Assembly: GCA_020543525.1 (NCBI GenBank)
Contig: JAHYIO010000007.1
Span: forward strand, 620,001 to 684,000
Origin: Coriolopsis trogii
Taxonomy: Eukaryota > Basidiomycota > Agaricomycetes > Polyporales > Polyporaceae
Length of the DNA stretch: 64,000 bases
Direction of reading: 5' to 3'
Both the position numbers and the translations under genes were made by a program. The notes beneath the pieces were generated by a model, which saw only the letters and a list, made by a program, of their open reading frames with translations, made no database searches and was not told the DNA's origin. Positions 1-11,429 of this stretch are shown in pieces; the first letter of the stretch is position 1; the number at the start of each line of letters is the position of its first letter.

Positions 1-1019
1 GCTCATGTCCTGCTGATGGCCTGTATGTGTCTACATCTTGTGCACCGAAGCGTCCACGTCCTGGTAGCCTGCAGACTCTCGACTCTACGCGTGGCAAGTG
101 CTCGGTGTACGGTATGCGTACAGATAATAACGCCGGTGGGATGTTAGGGACTCGAAGGCCTGCATGCAATGCTGATTAGATCAAGGTGGCGAGCTTGAGA
201 CCATCCGTTGAAGACGATATCTAATCGCGAAGCCAGTCACTCCAGCTCCATAAATGCATATATTCCGAGCGTGTTGGTCCGTGCGCAGGCCGTATTGTAC
301 GTACAAACAAAAGATTAGAAGGATAATGCACGAGAACAATGGAACGTGTTTCCACCGAAGTGGCCCAGGGAACCCGTGTGTATCGATTGTGGTGCGTGCG
401 CACTTTATCATTCCAGTCATCCTGGCAGCGTACAGCAAGAGCAGCGACTGCTGGCTCTCGAACATGAGAAGATATGCGCATGTCAGCGCTGCGCACTGTT
501 CGATGTGTTCTGCTCGGTGCCGGAGGGAGCTGCAGGTTTGTCAACGCGCGGCGCGTATCTGAGAGATCCGGGAATGGTAACTGCGGATGCGTCGGTCGCC
601 CAAACAGGGAATGCCTGGGTGAGTTCAGAGGAGCATGGCCAACCGTCCTGGCCTGTCGTCCTCGTCGTCGTTGTCGTCGTCGTCCGAGCATGTAGGAGGG
701 TCGAGAGGAGGAGCGGGTCGGAGGATGCGGGGAAATCGGGGCAGGCGAAGGGCTCGTGGCGTGGAAGCAGTGCCGTCGCTCAAGCGTGTGAGTGCGTCTG
801 CCACAACGCGACTCAACTTTCCCTTCCTCTCCTCCCCGTCGTCCCTCGACGTCGTCGACGTCCTTGAGGCCTCCTGCCCCTCCGTCTTCACCCTCTGCGT
901 TGCTGGCATCTTCTATCTCGCCGCCGTCCGTCTCCTCTCCAGGCCCTGACTTCCTATCTTCTGCATGCAACAACACGTCCTTGCTCTCGCGTCGGTGACC
1001 TCACTCTCCGCAAGCCACC
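1..1019. other. Intergenic, upstream of LIM-binding gene
   Basis: No gene recognised. Open frames here are short, overlap on both strands and match no family I know. The last 200 bases are pyrimidine-rich, as expected for a fungal promoter and 5' leader of the gene starting at 1020. Confidence 0.5.
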
Positions 1020-4000
1020 ATGGACGTCCAACAACAACATGGCATGATACGCCCCAGCGTTCCAAGCATGCATCAGGGCCTCATGAACCAGCAGCAGTTC
1101 TTGCCACCGCAGCCACCGCAAGGTCAGCAAGCCTTGCAGCATAACATGATACTCTCGAGCAATCAGGGCGGGAACCCCGGCCTGAGTCTCATGGGCGGCC
1201 AGCCTGGCGCTTCCAATCCCAATTATTCTCTCGGTATGCAATCCGCCGCCGCTCCACGTCGTCCCGTCTTCATGGGCCAACACCCTAACGGTGTCATGAA
1301 TCCCGCCGGCGGCGCGGGTCCCTCTCACATGGCTAGTCTCACTCCTAACCAGCTACAGGGTATGACCTTCCCTGGCGCGAACATGCCCATCCGACGAGTA
1401 CCCTCGCAGCCGATGGGACAGGCGGGAGCACACGGGATGTCCGGTATGCCTCCAGGGATGCAGCCAGGAATGCAGCCAGGTATGATCGGCGGCGGTGGGA
1501 TGGGTCTGAACGGGCCGCATATGGGCGCGATCCGGAGTGGTATGCCAACTCAGCAGCAGATGCACATGCAGATGCGCCAACAGCAACAACAACAGCAGCA
1601 GCAGGGAGGCGGTATCTCTCCCGACATGGGCATGCCGATGAACAGGCCGACACATATGCAGCCGCATGCGCGGATGGGTTCGGGACAGCTCATGCCTAAC
1701 CTATCCCAACCGTCAAGTCTGGGGCCGTCGCATGGGATGTCACAGCCGATGCAACCACACGCTTTTGGGAATGCTATGTCGATGCAGCATCATCAGCAGT
1801 CGCAAATGGGCTCGTCTCAACTTGGCTCGTCGCAGCTGGGCCAGTCACCACATATCGGACCCTCGGGACAACAGCAGCCGACCATGGGTGGTGGTATGGC
1901 GGGTAGCCCGATGCCTCCACAAGCAGCCACAAACCGCCCGCAGATGGCCCCCGACAATGCGATGTTCATGGCTTTCCAGAACCCGCCCATGCAGCCACAG
2001 CTCTCCCACAACGTCCCTAGGATTCCTGGCAATCCCATGGGCCAGCCACCCTTCAACATGGCACACTCGCCGACACCAATGAACTCTGTGGGTGACATGG
2101 GCCAGCAGAGGAATGTACCGATGGACGCATCTGGCCCTCTTACCCCAGCGCAAGTCATTGGTATGGGCGGTGGTGGTGAAGGTTACGGCGGTACCTTCCC
2201 TGGCATGGGCCATCCATCGACATCCGCTCCTCCTCGACCACCCTCTCACAATGGTCCTCCCAACCCGTTCCCGATGTCACAGTCTCAACCCTCCTTACAA
2301 CCCCAACAATCTCCCCGTCAATCCGATCGCCTCCCTAATCAGATGCACGGCGGTCCAGGCCCCATGCGCCCACAGTCACAACCACAAGTCCAAGCCATTC
2401 ACCGACAGTCACCTCTACCTCAAGGGCAGGTCCGCACACCCCGCGTCGCCCAACAACAGCTACCTAGTGTGGCAATGCCTCCTCCCAGGGCACCTGGTCA
2501 GAGTCCTCAAGGCCCTTCTCACCAGTCTGTCCAACCACCCGCGAGCGCGCCTCCAACAGCAAACCCTATGCAGATCGCCCCTAGGCCGCAAGCGGGGCCT
2601 GCTACTACATCAACTGCTCGTCCACCTTCCGCAGCGAGCAGTACGGCGCCGGCAGCAGCGCAGTCCGCCCCTGTCGCAGAGCCTAGCCAGCCAGCTGCGA
2701 ATGCGCCACCACAACCTGCGCCTGCGCCTGCACCTCCTCAACCTGCACCTGCACAAAGATCAACGTGAGTGCGCACTATCTGAATTTCTCGCCCGTTCTC
2801 ACACACCCTTTTCGGTTGTTTCAGTGTATATCCAGTAGGCTTTGGTCAAGGTCTAGCGCGACTCTTGCAGTTCAGTGGGCAGCTAGGCCTAGATAGTAAA
2901 GAAGTAAAGATACACACTCATCGCGTTGATCGTAGCTTGCGCTGACAATCATTGCAGAGGTTGACAATGCAGTACTGGGGCGGCTTGGTGCAAACATACT
3001 TTTCCGAAAAGGCAACGATGAAGCTCACTCTCTGGAAAGACAACCAGCAGATCGAGGCCAAACCATTCGGTGAGCAGCGACCTCTTCCATTCGCCAAACC
3101 TTGGATCCTTACTTCGACTCCGGCTTTAGAAATCGGATTTCCGATTTTTCCCCGATTCTTCCTCGTCACCGCTCAGTCAGGGGTCAAAAGCCAGACCATC
3201 ACACTCGACGGCGCTCGGGAACGGGTGGTCAACCCCTCCCGTGCGGTCGTCGAGTGTCCCAATGCCGCGTGGACGTTCCGCTACACGAACGGGTACAGTA
3301 TCACCCTCCGCGGGCCTTTCACTGCCGAAATTGTCGTCCTCCCCCTGCTCAACGCCCAGCCACAACCTGTCCCCGGGGGCCATGTGGCCGTTAACTACGC
3401 GTTGATGTTCGAGCGGATACAGTTCGACGCGTTTTACCATGACAAGTATCTCGCGTTCGACGCCATCCAAGGCGAGCGCATACCAGACTCGCCGCGAATG
3501 GTGAACTCCCCAACGGGCAACCCCAATGGCGTCGACGATCCGAGCCGCTACGACGAGCCGCGGTACTTGATTGACCATGCTATCATCCCCGCAGAACCTA
3601 TCAATGCGTTTGGCATTCCACAGGCGACGATGAGATGTCTAGAGGTACGTGGCCCTGTCCTGGTTTTGTCTCTCATTCCCCAGGCTCAATTCCGTACGTG
3701 ACAGCTCGCGGAAAGCGTGGCGCAGATGACCGACCTCATACAGTTCTCCATCACGAGCAAGCTTGGTCCACAAGGTGGGCTATTCATTCACACATGTCCG
3801 CGGGGTCAGCAGGACTGACCCAAAGAAATTGACACTTAGCCGCTCTAGCCGCCTTTGCGCACAAGCTCCGACAAGAGCGAAGTCACCACATGGGTCTGAA
3901 CGGAGTTGACGGCTTTCCTGTCGCAGGTCCCTCGTCCCGCCCGGACGGGCCTAACGGTATCCCATCTGCAGGCCCGTCAACATCCTTCGGCGCGCCTGGG

Positions 4001-4378
4001 AACATGCCTGGTCCGTCGCATGCACAAGGCCCGCCTCCTCACCCCCCTCATCCACAGAACCAAGGTCAAGGCCAGAATCAAGCTCAGAACGACGCGCAGG
4101 GTCCCCCTCCCCAGCCGGAGGGAACGCCCAAGCAGGGAAAAGGTTCGCAGCCACAACAGAGCGGTCAGGCAGGCCAAGCGTCTACACCGGCACAGGCGTC
4201 GACACCAGCGTCAGCGCCGACACCTGGGGGCCCGACGACACCATCACTGCCGAACGCGTCGCTGAAGCGCAAAGCGCCCTCGAGCAATCGGACTGGCGAG
4301 GACTCGCCGACGACTGCCAACGGGGAGCAGGCGCCGAAGCGCCCGAATCGAAAACGAGGGAGGACACAAGGGTCATAA
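1020..4378 (+). CDS. LIM-domain-binding protein (LDB1/PtaB-like transcriptional co-regulator)
   Basis: Model: join(1020..2764, 2960..3644, 3705..3774, 3840..4378), 1012 residues. The first 580 residues are low complexity, rich in Gln, Pro, Met and Gly with poly-Gln runs. Exon 2 carries the recognisable domain (about residues 582-810), with segments such as YWGGLVQTYF, ILTSTPALEIGFPIFPRF and LVTAQSGVKSQTITLDG that fit the LIM-binding (LDB1/CLIM) dimerisation domain. The tail is Pro/Gln-rich and ends in a basic stretch, KRPNRKRGR, that looks like a nuclear signal. In fungi this family (PtaB, Mfg1, Adn1) pairs with SOM1/Flo8-type factors to control adhesion and development; that role is known for the family and inferred here. 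The exon 2 acceptor is the second AG of the CAGAG at 2955-2959, because only it keeps frame. The start is the first ATG of the frame in good context. Confidence 0.8.
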
Positions 4379-5265
4379 AGCTGGCTGCATGGACGGTCGT
4401 TTGTCTGTCCTCGCACACTGATTGCGGATGTGTTTCTCTGAGCTCTCGGGTAGTTCCCGTCCCTCTTCTTGCCCTCCCCCAGCCTACATCCCGCCTGCCC
4501 CCGCGTCCTTGCAAACCCCCCCTATGTTATCCCCCAGTGCGCTCGCTCCCGATCTGTCCTGCCTGTTCTTTTTTCCGATGTGTTATCTGTTCTGTTGGAT
4601 CTCGCTGCAATCATCGCTCAGCTCAATCGATATTTTACTCAGCATAGCATATACGTAGAATTTTGTATCTTAGTACTACTCTCTCGGGTCGCACTTGGCT
4701 AGGGCGGAGGACGGTTCGTGAGTCTGTCTGACTTGTCTCTCTTACCTCTATCTCTCTCTCGCTCTCCCTTTCGCGCGAGGACGAGGCTGCGGGTACCGTG
4801 TTGTCTTATCACTTTTCTATTTAACCCACCTGTTCTGTAGTGTATAGTAATCATCTATCGCCGCCTCTGCTGCTGCTCTCCAAACTCGCCAGCGATGTGA
4901 GGATGGTCCGGTGCCTTGCTTGATGCTCGGATGCAACGATGCCAGATGATGGCTGAACTTTAGATAAGTAGCCCGTATCAGAGGAATTCAAAGACTGACG
5001 TCTCGGTACATGTATATTACGTCTTCGCGCACGCTGGGCCACAATGCAGGCGACCGTACCGACCCTGGATGAGTGTATTGCAAAGTGCAGAGCAAGATGA
5101 CATGTATAACGACGCATGCGCCATACTGGCATAACATGGAATAAGGGAGAGCGCAATAGGATAAAAAGTACACACGTGTGTCCGGCCGAGCAAACCCTCC
5201 AACGTTGGACGGACGTGCCCTGGCCTGGCAGTAGTGACAAGTGGTGGCAGGCGAGAGGACCGAAC
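4379..5265. other. Convergent 3' region
   Basis: Lies between the stops of two convergent genes. It holds pyrimidine-rich, AT-containing sequence suited to 3' UTRs. No coding gene seen. Confidence 0.5.
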
Positions 5266-8200
5266 TCAATACGGCAGAATCTCGTGGCTGAAGTCGCACT
5301 GATCTCCATATCGGCATCTGTGGGGCGAACAAGGGGCAAGGGAGAGTATAGATCAGCTTTCCCGTTTCGGACAGTTCACGGCAAATTTGGGCTCGCCTTC
5401 CTGCCTGAAAGAAACTGCATGGTTTTCGTTTCGTAATTCTAAACCCGCCGTCGCCCCGACCTCGTCCCCGCATCGGGGGCCCTCCCCGGCCGCCCAGGCC
5501 CCGCCCCCCGCGCGGACCCACCGGTGGCCCCCCGCGCTCTCCCGGCCCGGGTCCCCAGCTGCCGTCCTCGTTCCACCGCCGGTTCGGTCCGCTCAGATCA
5601 CCTCCGCCTCGGCCGCCGCCGTTCCCGTTCCCGTTCTCGTGGTATCCTCGATCATACTCAGAGTACTGGTTCCCGGCCCCCCAGTCGTGGCGTGCGTCGC
5701 CCACCGGCGGCGGAGCACCAGGACCCACGCTGCTGTTGAACGCACCCCCAGCCTGCGTGAGTGCCTGCGCCTGCTGCAGAATGTGCTGGATGTGCTCGGC
5801 GTTGATCCCGGTGAGCGTCGGGTACGCGCTCGACACCGCCGCCGCCGTCTGCGACGCGTCGCCCATCATGACGTCGGGCCCAACAGCCGCGAGCTGCCCG
5901 ATGAGCTCTCCTACCGTCGCGGAGGGATGGACAGTGTCTACCAGTGCGGGCACCTCGCCATTCCAAAACGCTTCGTCGCACTCGGGCCCGATCAACATGC
6001 GGTGCGCACCCTCGTCGACCTGCTCCTCCGGGATCTGGTTCAAGGGCTCGGCCGGGCTGTCTGGGATCTCCGCCGGAGAGCTGTAGAGGACGAGCAGCGC
6101 ACTCTGCTCCCGCTCCTCCTGAGCCGCACGCTCTTGACTCTCGCCGCCTCGTGGTGGGATTACGATCTCCGGGGGTATTTCGAGTGCTGTAACGTTATAC
6201 GATAGCGTCATTAGTCACGAGATCCACGGAACACGATGTGGTTGCGTGCTCACGTTGCGGCTCCGCCCATTCGATCTGTTCGTCGAACAGGTGGGCGTGT
6301 AGCGCCGCGCCCTCGTCTCGGTCAAGATCGCGGATGTTATGCGTCGGATGCGAACCCTGTGTAGTGCCGCAGCCCGGCGTCTAATTAACAGACAGTACAT
6401 CGACTGATAAGAGCAGGAAGTGCTGACAGTGGCGGGATCGTCGTCATAGACCGCACGCTCAATGAGCTTGACTTGCTCGAGCTTCCCGTCCGCGGCCCAC
6501 GTTACCGACTTCTTCGGCTTTCCCGACTTGCTCAGCCCCGACGGTCCTGCAGTCGCCGATGTCGAGGCCGCTGATGTCCCTGGTGGTGTTGGCGTGGACG
6601 TCGACGGCCCTGCGCTCGTGCTTGACGATGAGCCAAACGACTTCAAGATATCCTCGAATGGATTGAACGACGACGGTTGTGCTACACCCGGATCGCTCTC
6701 CTTCTTCACAGACGCCGTTGCTGCAGCTGCTGCGGGAGGGATCTTCTTGAAACTAGGCATCTCCTTCTTCGTTGGCTTTGGCTTCGAGAAGAAAGACGAG
6801 TCAGACTTGGCGTCCTTCACTACCGGTTTCGTCTCCTTCTTGACAGGAACGGCTTTGGGCGTGGTCGCACTCGCACTGGGTACAGCCGCTTTCTTGACCG
6901 GGGGTGCACCTTTGGCCGTGACTCCCTCTGCCCTTCGCTTCTTGCCCTTTGCGTCTGTTATTTTATTCGTACTCTCGTCAATAGCCGAAGGCGTTTCGCA
7001 CAGACTGACGTGACATACCCTCCGCATTTTCGGTATCCATTTTCTCAGACACCTCGCTGTTGAGCATGTTACGCCACTTTCGTTCCAGGTTGGCTGCCAT
7101 GTCCTTGATCGCTGATTGTTTTCGAGGCACATGCAAAAACAGTAGTTAGATACATATAATTATCCGACGATTGGCTCAGACTCGGTCGCGCAGCACTCGT
7201 TTCTACGGGTTCAATGCGTATATGCGATAAGTTCAATTCGGGTATGTTTTGCACGCAGCTTTCACTTTGCCCGTAGCAGACGCTCACGGCAGTCTTTAAC
7301 GGCGAAGATTTCAACTCACCCGGAGTAGGAGGTTCCTTCATTAGCCGCATGATCAATCGTCCCAGCTTCGACACCTTCAACTTCTCAATTGTGAGTGGTA
7401 ATCGGTCGATGATCTAAGCCGCAAACATCAACAGCCCAACACCAGACAATTGGAACCAGCCCAGACTTACGTGGAGGATAGGCATAATCGTCTCAACCAT
7501 CTGTGCGTCGTTCCTGCCAACAAAGGCGAGCTTGAGCCACTCTCGGATGATCTCCATCGCAGTTGCGTTGTCGACCCATGCCCTAAAGTAATGGTTTCCA
7601 GCGTTATCCCTGATTTTGGTGAGAACATCAAGCCGGATGGACGTTTCGACGTCGGTGAGCCCATAATCGTCAAGAAGGTTCACTAATTGTGAGACTGCTC
7701 CTGCGCCAGTGAAGGACGAGGGTTGGATAAGAGGCTTTATACCTCGAGCCAATTCCGCTCGCCGTTGTTCCGCAGAGAGGGCAGGTACTGGGGAAGGCCC
7801 GGGCTGGGCAGCCTGTTGAGTTGGTTGCGGGGTCGGCGGTTGGGGTTGAGGTTGAGGTTGAGACTGAGACTGAGACTGAGAGGTCGGCGGTACAATTTGG
7901 GGCTGGGGCTGACCGTAGAAGGAAGACGGCGAAATGCCAGGATAGAAGGCGCTGGTAGGCGAGTGCAAGACGTATGGCGACAAGGTTCCTTGACTCTGTG
8001 GTTGTGGCGGTGAGTGCGAATGTCGAGGAAGGGACATCGAATGCTGCTGCTGTGATTGGGAGAAGTGTTGTGAGGCTGTATGCACGAATGAGGGGTTGAT
8101 GGATAATGCTTGAGGATGAGACTGCTGCGTGAGGTGATACTGGATACGAGGCTGTTGTTGCGAGGACAAGAAGGTGGAATGCTGGTATTGTGGGGGAGGA

Positions 8201-8770
8201 CTGGCGGCTGAGCCGTTCATAGTCAACGCCGGGCTGTGGCGACGTGTTACACTCTGAATGCTCTGTGATACTTGGGCTACGCACTCGATGACCATATGAC
8301 TGGAGCCCTGTCCCTGCGACTGCCCATGCGAAGAGGAGCTGGTCGCACCATTGAGGGATGAGTAACTTGAAAGTGGAAGTGATTGCGCGGTAGAGGGTGA
8401 GGGCCAGGAGCTGGCTGCACCATATGACACGGTGTTGAAGGGGTTGGCCGTGGGAGTGAGATACAGGTGTGGGATGAAGAAGGTGGGACCGGGGGAGTTT
8501 GACGAGCCAGCAGGGCCACTGGGGACTGGACAAGGGGAATGAGCATGGCAGGAGGAGGGCGAGAACGCGTCGTGGATGACGGGCGTCTGTTCCAAGGAGA
8601 GTGTCGTGCTCACCCTGTAGGTCGCCGAGCAGGTCGTTTATGCCACCGCCTTGCACGCTACCAGCCTGGTCCTTCCAGTCATCGTTTGTCGCGGACGTCC
8701 TCTCGTCATGGACGGACTGCAAGTCCGGGATTTGTGGTGCCTGTAGCCACGCTGCATTCGTATATTCCAT
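5266..8770 (-). CDS. PNUTS-like protein phosphatase 1 regulatory protein (TFIIS-N domain, RVxF motif, CCCH zinc finger)
   Basis: Model: complement(join(5266..5317, 5397..6186, 6254..6356, 6428..6954, 7019..7111, 7320..7413, 7471..8525, 8614..8770)), 956 residues. After a Ser/Pro/Gln-rich N-terminus comes a TFIIS N-terminal (LW) domain at about residues 320-450, with segments such as LLDDYGLTDVETS and IIDRLPLTIEKLKVSKLG. A basic Lys-rich linker leads to KKSVTW near residue 615, an RVxF-type PP1 docking motif, followed by HNIRDLDRDEGAALHAHLFD. The protein ends in a CCCH finger: Cys-x7-Cys-x5-Cys-x3-His. This domain order is that of animal PNUTS (PPP1R10), the PP1 partner that acts on RNA polymerase II at termination. 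The last intron (5318-5396) starts with GC; read through instead, the finger would be lost. The role is inferred from architecture. Confidence 0.85.
5318..5396 (-). other. GC-AG intron in the PNUTS-like gene
   Basis: The donor reads AAG|GCGAGC and the acceptor CACAG, on the minus strand. Joining here completes the zinc finger: CSFFQAGR is followed directly by CRYGDQCDFSHE. No GT donor nearby gives the right phase. Confidence 0.75.
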
Positions 8771-9703
8771 GCGCAAAGCTCGACGACGACTCTTTTTGCA
8801 CAGGGCGCTCTCAGGCGATTACTGCAAAATCTACGGGCTTATTTGTGTGCACAGCGAGACAGAATGGAGGGCAAGAGAGCTGCAGTCGACCGCAACTGTC
8901 GATGTTCACCTTGCCAGGGATTTCAAGGCTACGTTCGCCGCCGTTTGTGATGATGGTCAGAGGTCAGGCTGAGAGTCCGCCTTTCAGTCTCCGCTTTCAA
9001 CCCCTACCCGCGCCAAATCCGGTGCCGGTTCCCACGACTCCGGGCCAACGTTCCATGGTCCATGTCAACATCCCAACATCCTCAAGGATTCCACAAACCA
9101 CCACCACTCAGATTTACCAAACGGCCGACAATGTCAAGTTCGGCGACCCGTGTGCTGGGTAGATTGTATCATACAGTCGGCCAACCAGCTGCCCCGGTTC
9201 CTTTGTCTGCAGGTTGTCGGAAACGGCAGTCCTTGTATAAATGTCAGGTGCATGTCATGCATGTCATGGTCACCGGTCAGGCTTTCCAGCTGGTCGTATT
9301 AGATCTGTTTACCTGATACAGTGTTGTGTAGGGACAATTGAGCGAGGCAGATCTGGTGATGGTACAAGCACCGTGATTTATAACTTCCATAAGTGAAGCA
9401 TAATAACTGGGGCTAGCGCGCCATGGGAATATGATAACAAGGGGTCGATAAGGGTTTCAAACCCCGACATTAGTTCTAGTCCTGATTAGTCCTCGTTTCT
9501 AATGGGATCGATTAAACGAACAAACAGTCAATTCAACCAAACAAGAACAACGTCTAGCCCTTATCACTACCTCATCAACAAGTTTTCAACCCCCATTACC
9601 CCCCTTTCAACCCTCTTCTTACTCCCGCAGTATACGAGACGCGTCGCGTCGCGTGTACAAACCTGATAACCGCAACACTTTCGCCTTCTATTACGAGTCC
9701 AAC
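8771..9703. other. Divergent promoter region
   Basis: Lies between the divergent PNUTS-like and HMG-box genes. It contains no recognisable coding region. Several short frames on the plus strand lack family resemblance and are probably chance. Confidence 0.5.
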
Positions 9704-10648
9704 ATGAGTCCGGAGAACTTTGCGCACTTCGAGTACCACAAGATGCAGGTTCGTGGTCGTCGTCATGTGCTGCCATGCTGTCATGAACGGTCTCCATTCT
9801 GTAGCTCATGGGCAGTTTGACTTCACTTGCGAACAATCTCCGTGAATGCGCAGGCTTTGCCGACCAGTTCGCTGGAATCGTCAACAACTTGACCTACGGT
9901 GGTAACGGCGTCGCCTTCTCTCTCGGGAACGGCCAATACCCCATGCCCGTCGCACCACCAATGATCCAAGACGATGGCAGCAAAAAGCGCAAGGCGCGCG
10001 GAGACGACCCGGACGGCAAGCGCAAGGCGAAGAAGCTCAAAGACCCGAACGCACCGAAACGTCCTCCCTCGTCATACCTCCTCTTCCAGAACGACATCCG
10101 CCAGCAGTTGAAGGCGAAGAATCCGGGGTTGAGCAACAATGAGCTCTTGGGCGCTATTTCCAAGTTGTGGGCAGAGATGCCGAAGGAGGAGAAAGACGTA
10201 CGTCCCCGCTACTGTACGCGTTCCGCCGAGTACTCATGGATTGTAGCAATACGAGCAACGCAACAAACTCGCGAAGGAGGAGTGGCTCGCGCAGAAGGCT
10301 GTCTACGAGACAGGGCACGGCGCAGCCCCGGGCATCCCGGTGAGCTTATCGCTGCTTGCCCCTCAGACGATCTGACACTCACCGTCAGCAATCTCCCAGC
10401 ACATTGCCTCCCCGGTAGTAGCACCCGCCAAAGTCGCGCCTCCTATCATACCCCCTCCAGCCGCTACTACTTCGCCCTCCTCCGATGACGAAGACTCCTC
10501 CCCGGAAGAAGATCAGTCGAGCTCAGATTCTAGCTCTGAAGAGGAGTCGAAACCTGACCCCCCGACGAAGAAGTCCAAGAAGGAGTCCGCGGCGGCTACC
10601 ACCAAGGAGGCGAAGAAGGAGAAGAAGCATAAGAAGACCAGAGACTGA
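9704..10648 (+). CDS. HMG-box chromatin protein (HMO1-like)
   Basis: Model: join(9704..9748, 9805..10197, 10247..10339, 10400..10648), 259 residues. A single HMG box spans about residues 83-155: DPNAPKRPPSSYLLFQNDIR, then the SKLWAEMPKEEKD segment continuing across an intron to QYEQRNKLAKEEW. It is preceded by a basic KKRKARGDD..KRKAKKLK stretch. The C-terminus is Pro/Ser-rich, then acidic (SSDDEDSSPEED), then Lys-rich. Such proteins bend DNA in chromatin; HMO1 in yeasts acts at rRNA and ribosomal protein genes. The HMO1 assignment is tentative because the N-terminal 80 residues were not matched. Exon 4 must begin at 10400; the earlier AG at 10388 shifts the frame into a stop. Confidence 0.8.
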
Positions 10649-11429
10649 GCATGTCTACGGTGTGTTGTATGTTATGCTCTTGGTCCATGCACGCCATTTG
10701 TCGTCTTCTGGGTTGTCGTGGTTGGAACTTTCAAGTAAGATAGTGCTCGCCTGTAATGCCTTGACCTGACCCCAATGCGTATTCCCGATGTTGATTGACC
10801 GCGATGACCACATGCTCGATAACCAGATACGTTGCATAGGCCGGATGACAGGAGAAGGGATTCTGAGGTTTGTGTATGAGACCGCGTATAGCCATGGGAG
10901 AAGGGCGAGGACGGTGAAGATGGGCGTTGCAGAGAACGTGAGATGACGCCCGCGGTGGGGTGAACGATCGCGCAAGCCGTCGCAAGGTTGTCCTGCTCAG
11001 GTCCATCTCTCTCCCATGCCCCCACATGCCGAGACAAATCCGGATGACGACGCGATTGCAGACCGTCCAGCTCGGAATGTTGTCGTGCTTCATCCGACGG
11101 CTTCCACGTCTGCTTACGCACAGTTGACTGCACTTGCCTCAACCGTGCCTCAAGCCTGCGCATGGCGGTACTCGTGTCCTACCCAGGCCTCACCGCATCT
11201 CGGTTTGAGCAACGCCTTGCCTGCATGGATATCCTCCACATAAGCATAGCGCAGCTCAGGGCATCTGACAGGATACATTTGGTGGGATAACTGGCCATTG
11301 CTTACCCTGACAGTGGTATCGGACGCCCCGGGAGGCCACGGCGGGCCAAGTGCCGAGCCTATATATAAGCAGTCAGCGACCATCCGTCGCTTTCCTCCTC
11401 CACATTCGCACTATCGCAGCCTTCCATCG
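10649..11429. other. Intergenic between HMG-box and WW genes
   Basis: On the minus strand a frame stays open over 10672-11163, and another over 10655-10975 includes a hydrophobic stretch (FTVLALLPWLYAV). I could not join them into a convincing gene. The right end holds the TATA box of the WW gene. Confidence 0.4.
11362..11369 (+). promoter_or_regulatory. TATA box of the WW-domain gene
   Basis: TATATAAG lies 61 bases upstream of the ATG at 11430, a usual fungal spacing. Confidence 0.55.

Noticed and set aside
1353..1667. Long minus-strand frames opposite the LIM-binding gene
   Set aside because: Mirror of Gln/Met-rich low-complexity coding sequence on the plus strand; no family resemblance.
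8587..8613. A 27-base intron at the end of exon 1 of the PNUTS-like gene
   Set aside because: Too short and out of phase. The 88-base intron 8526-8613 fits both phase and length.
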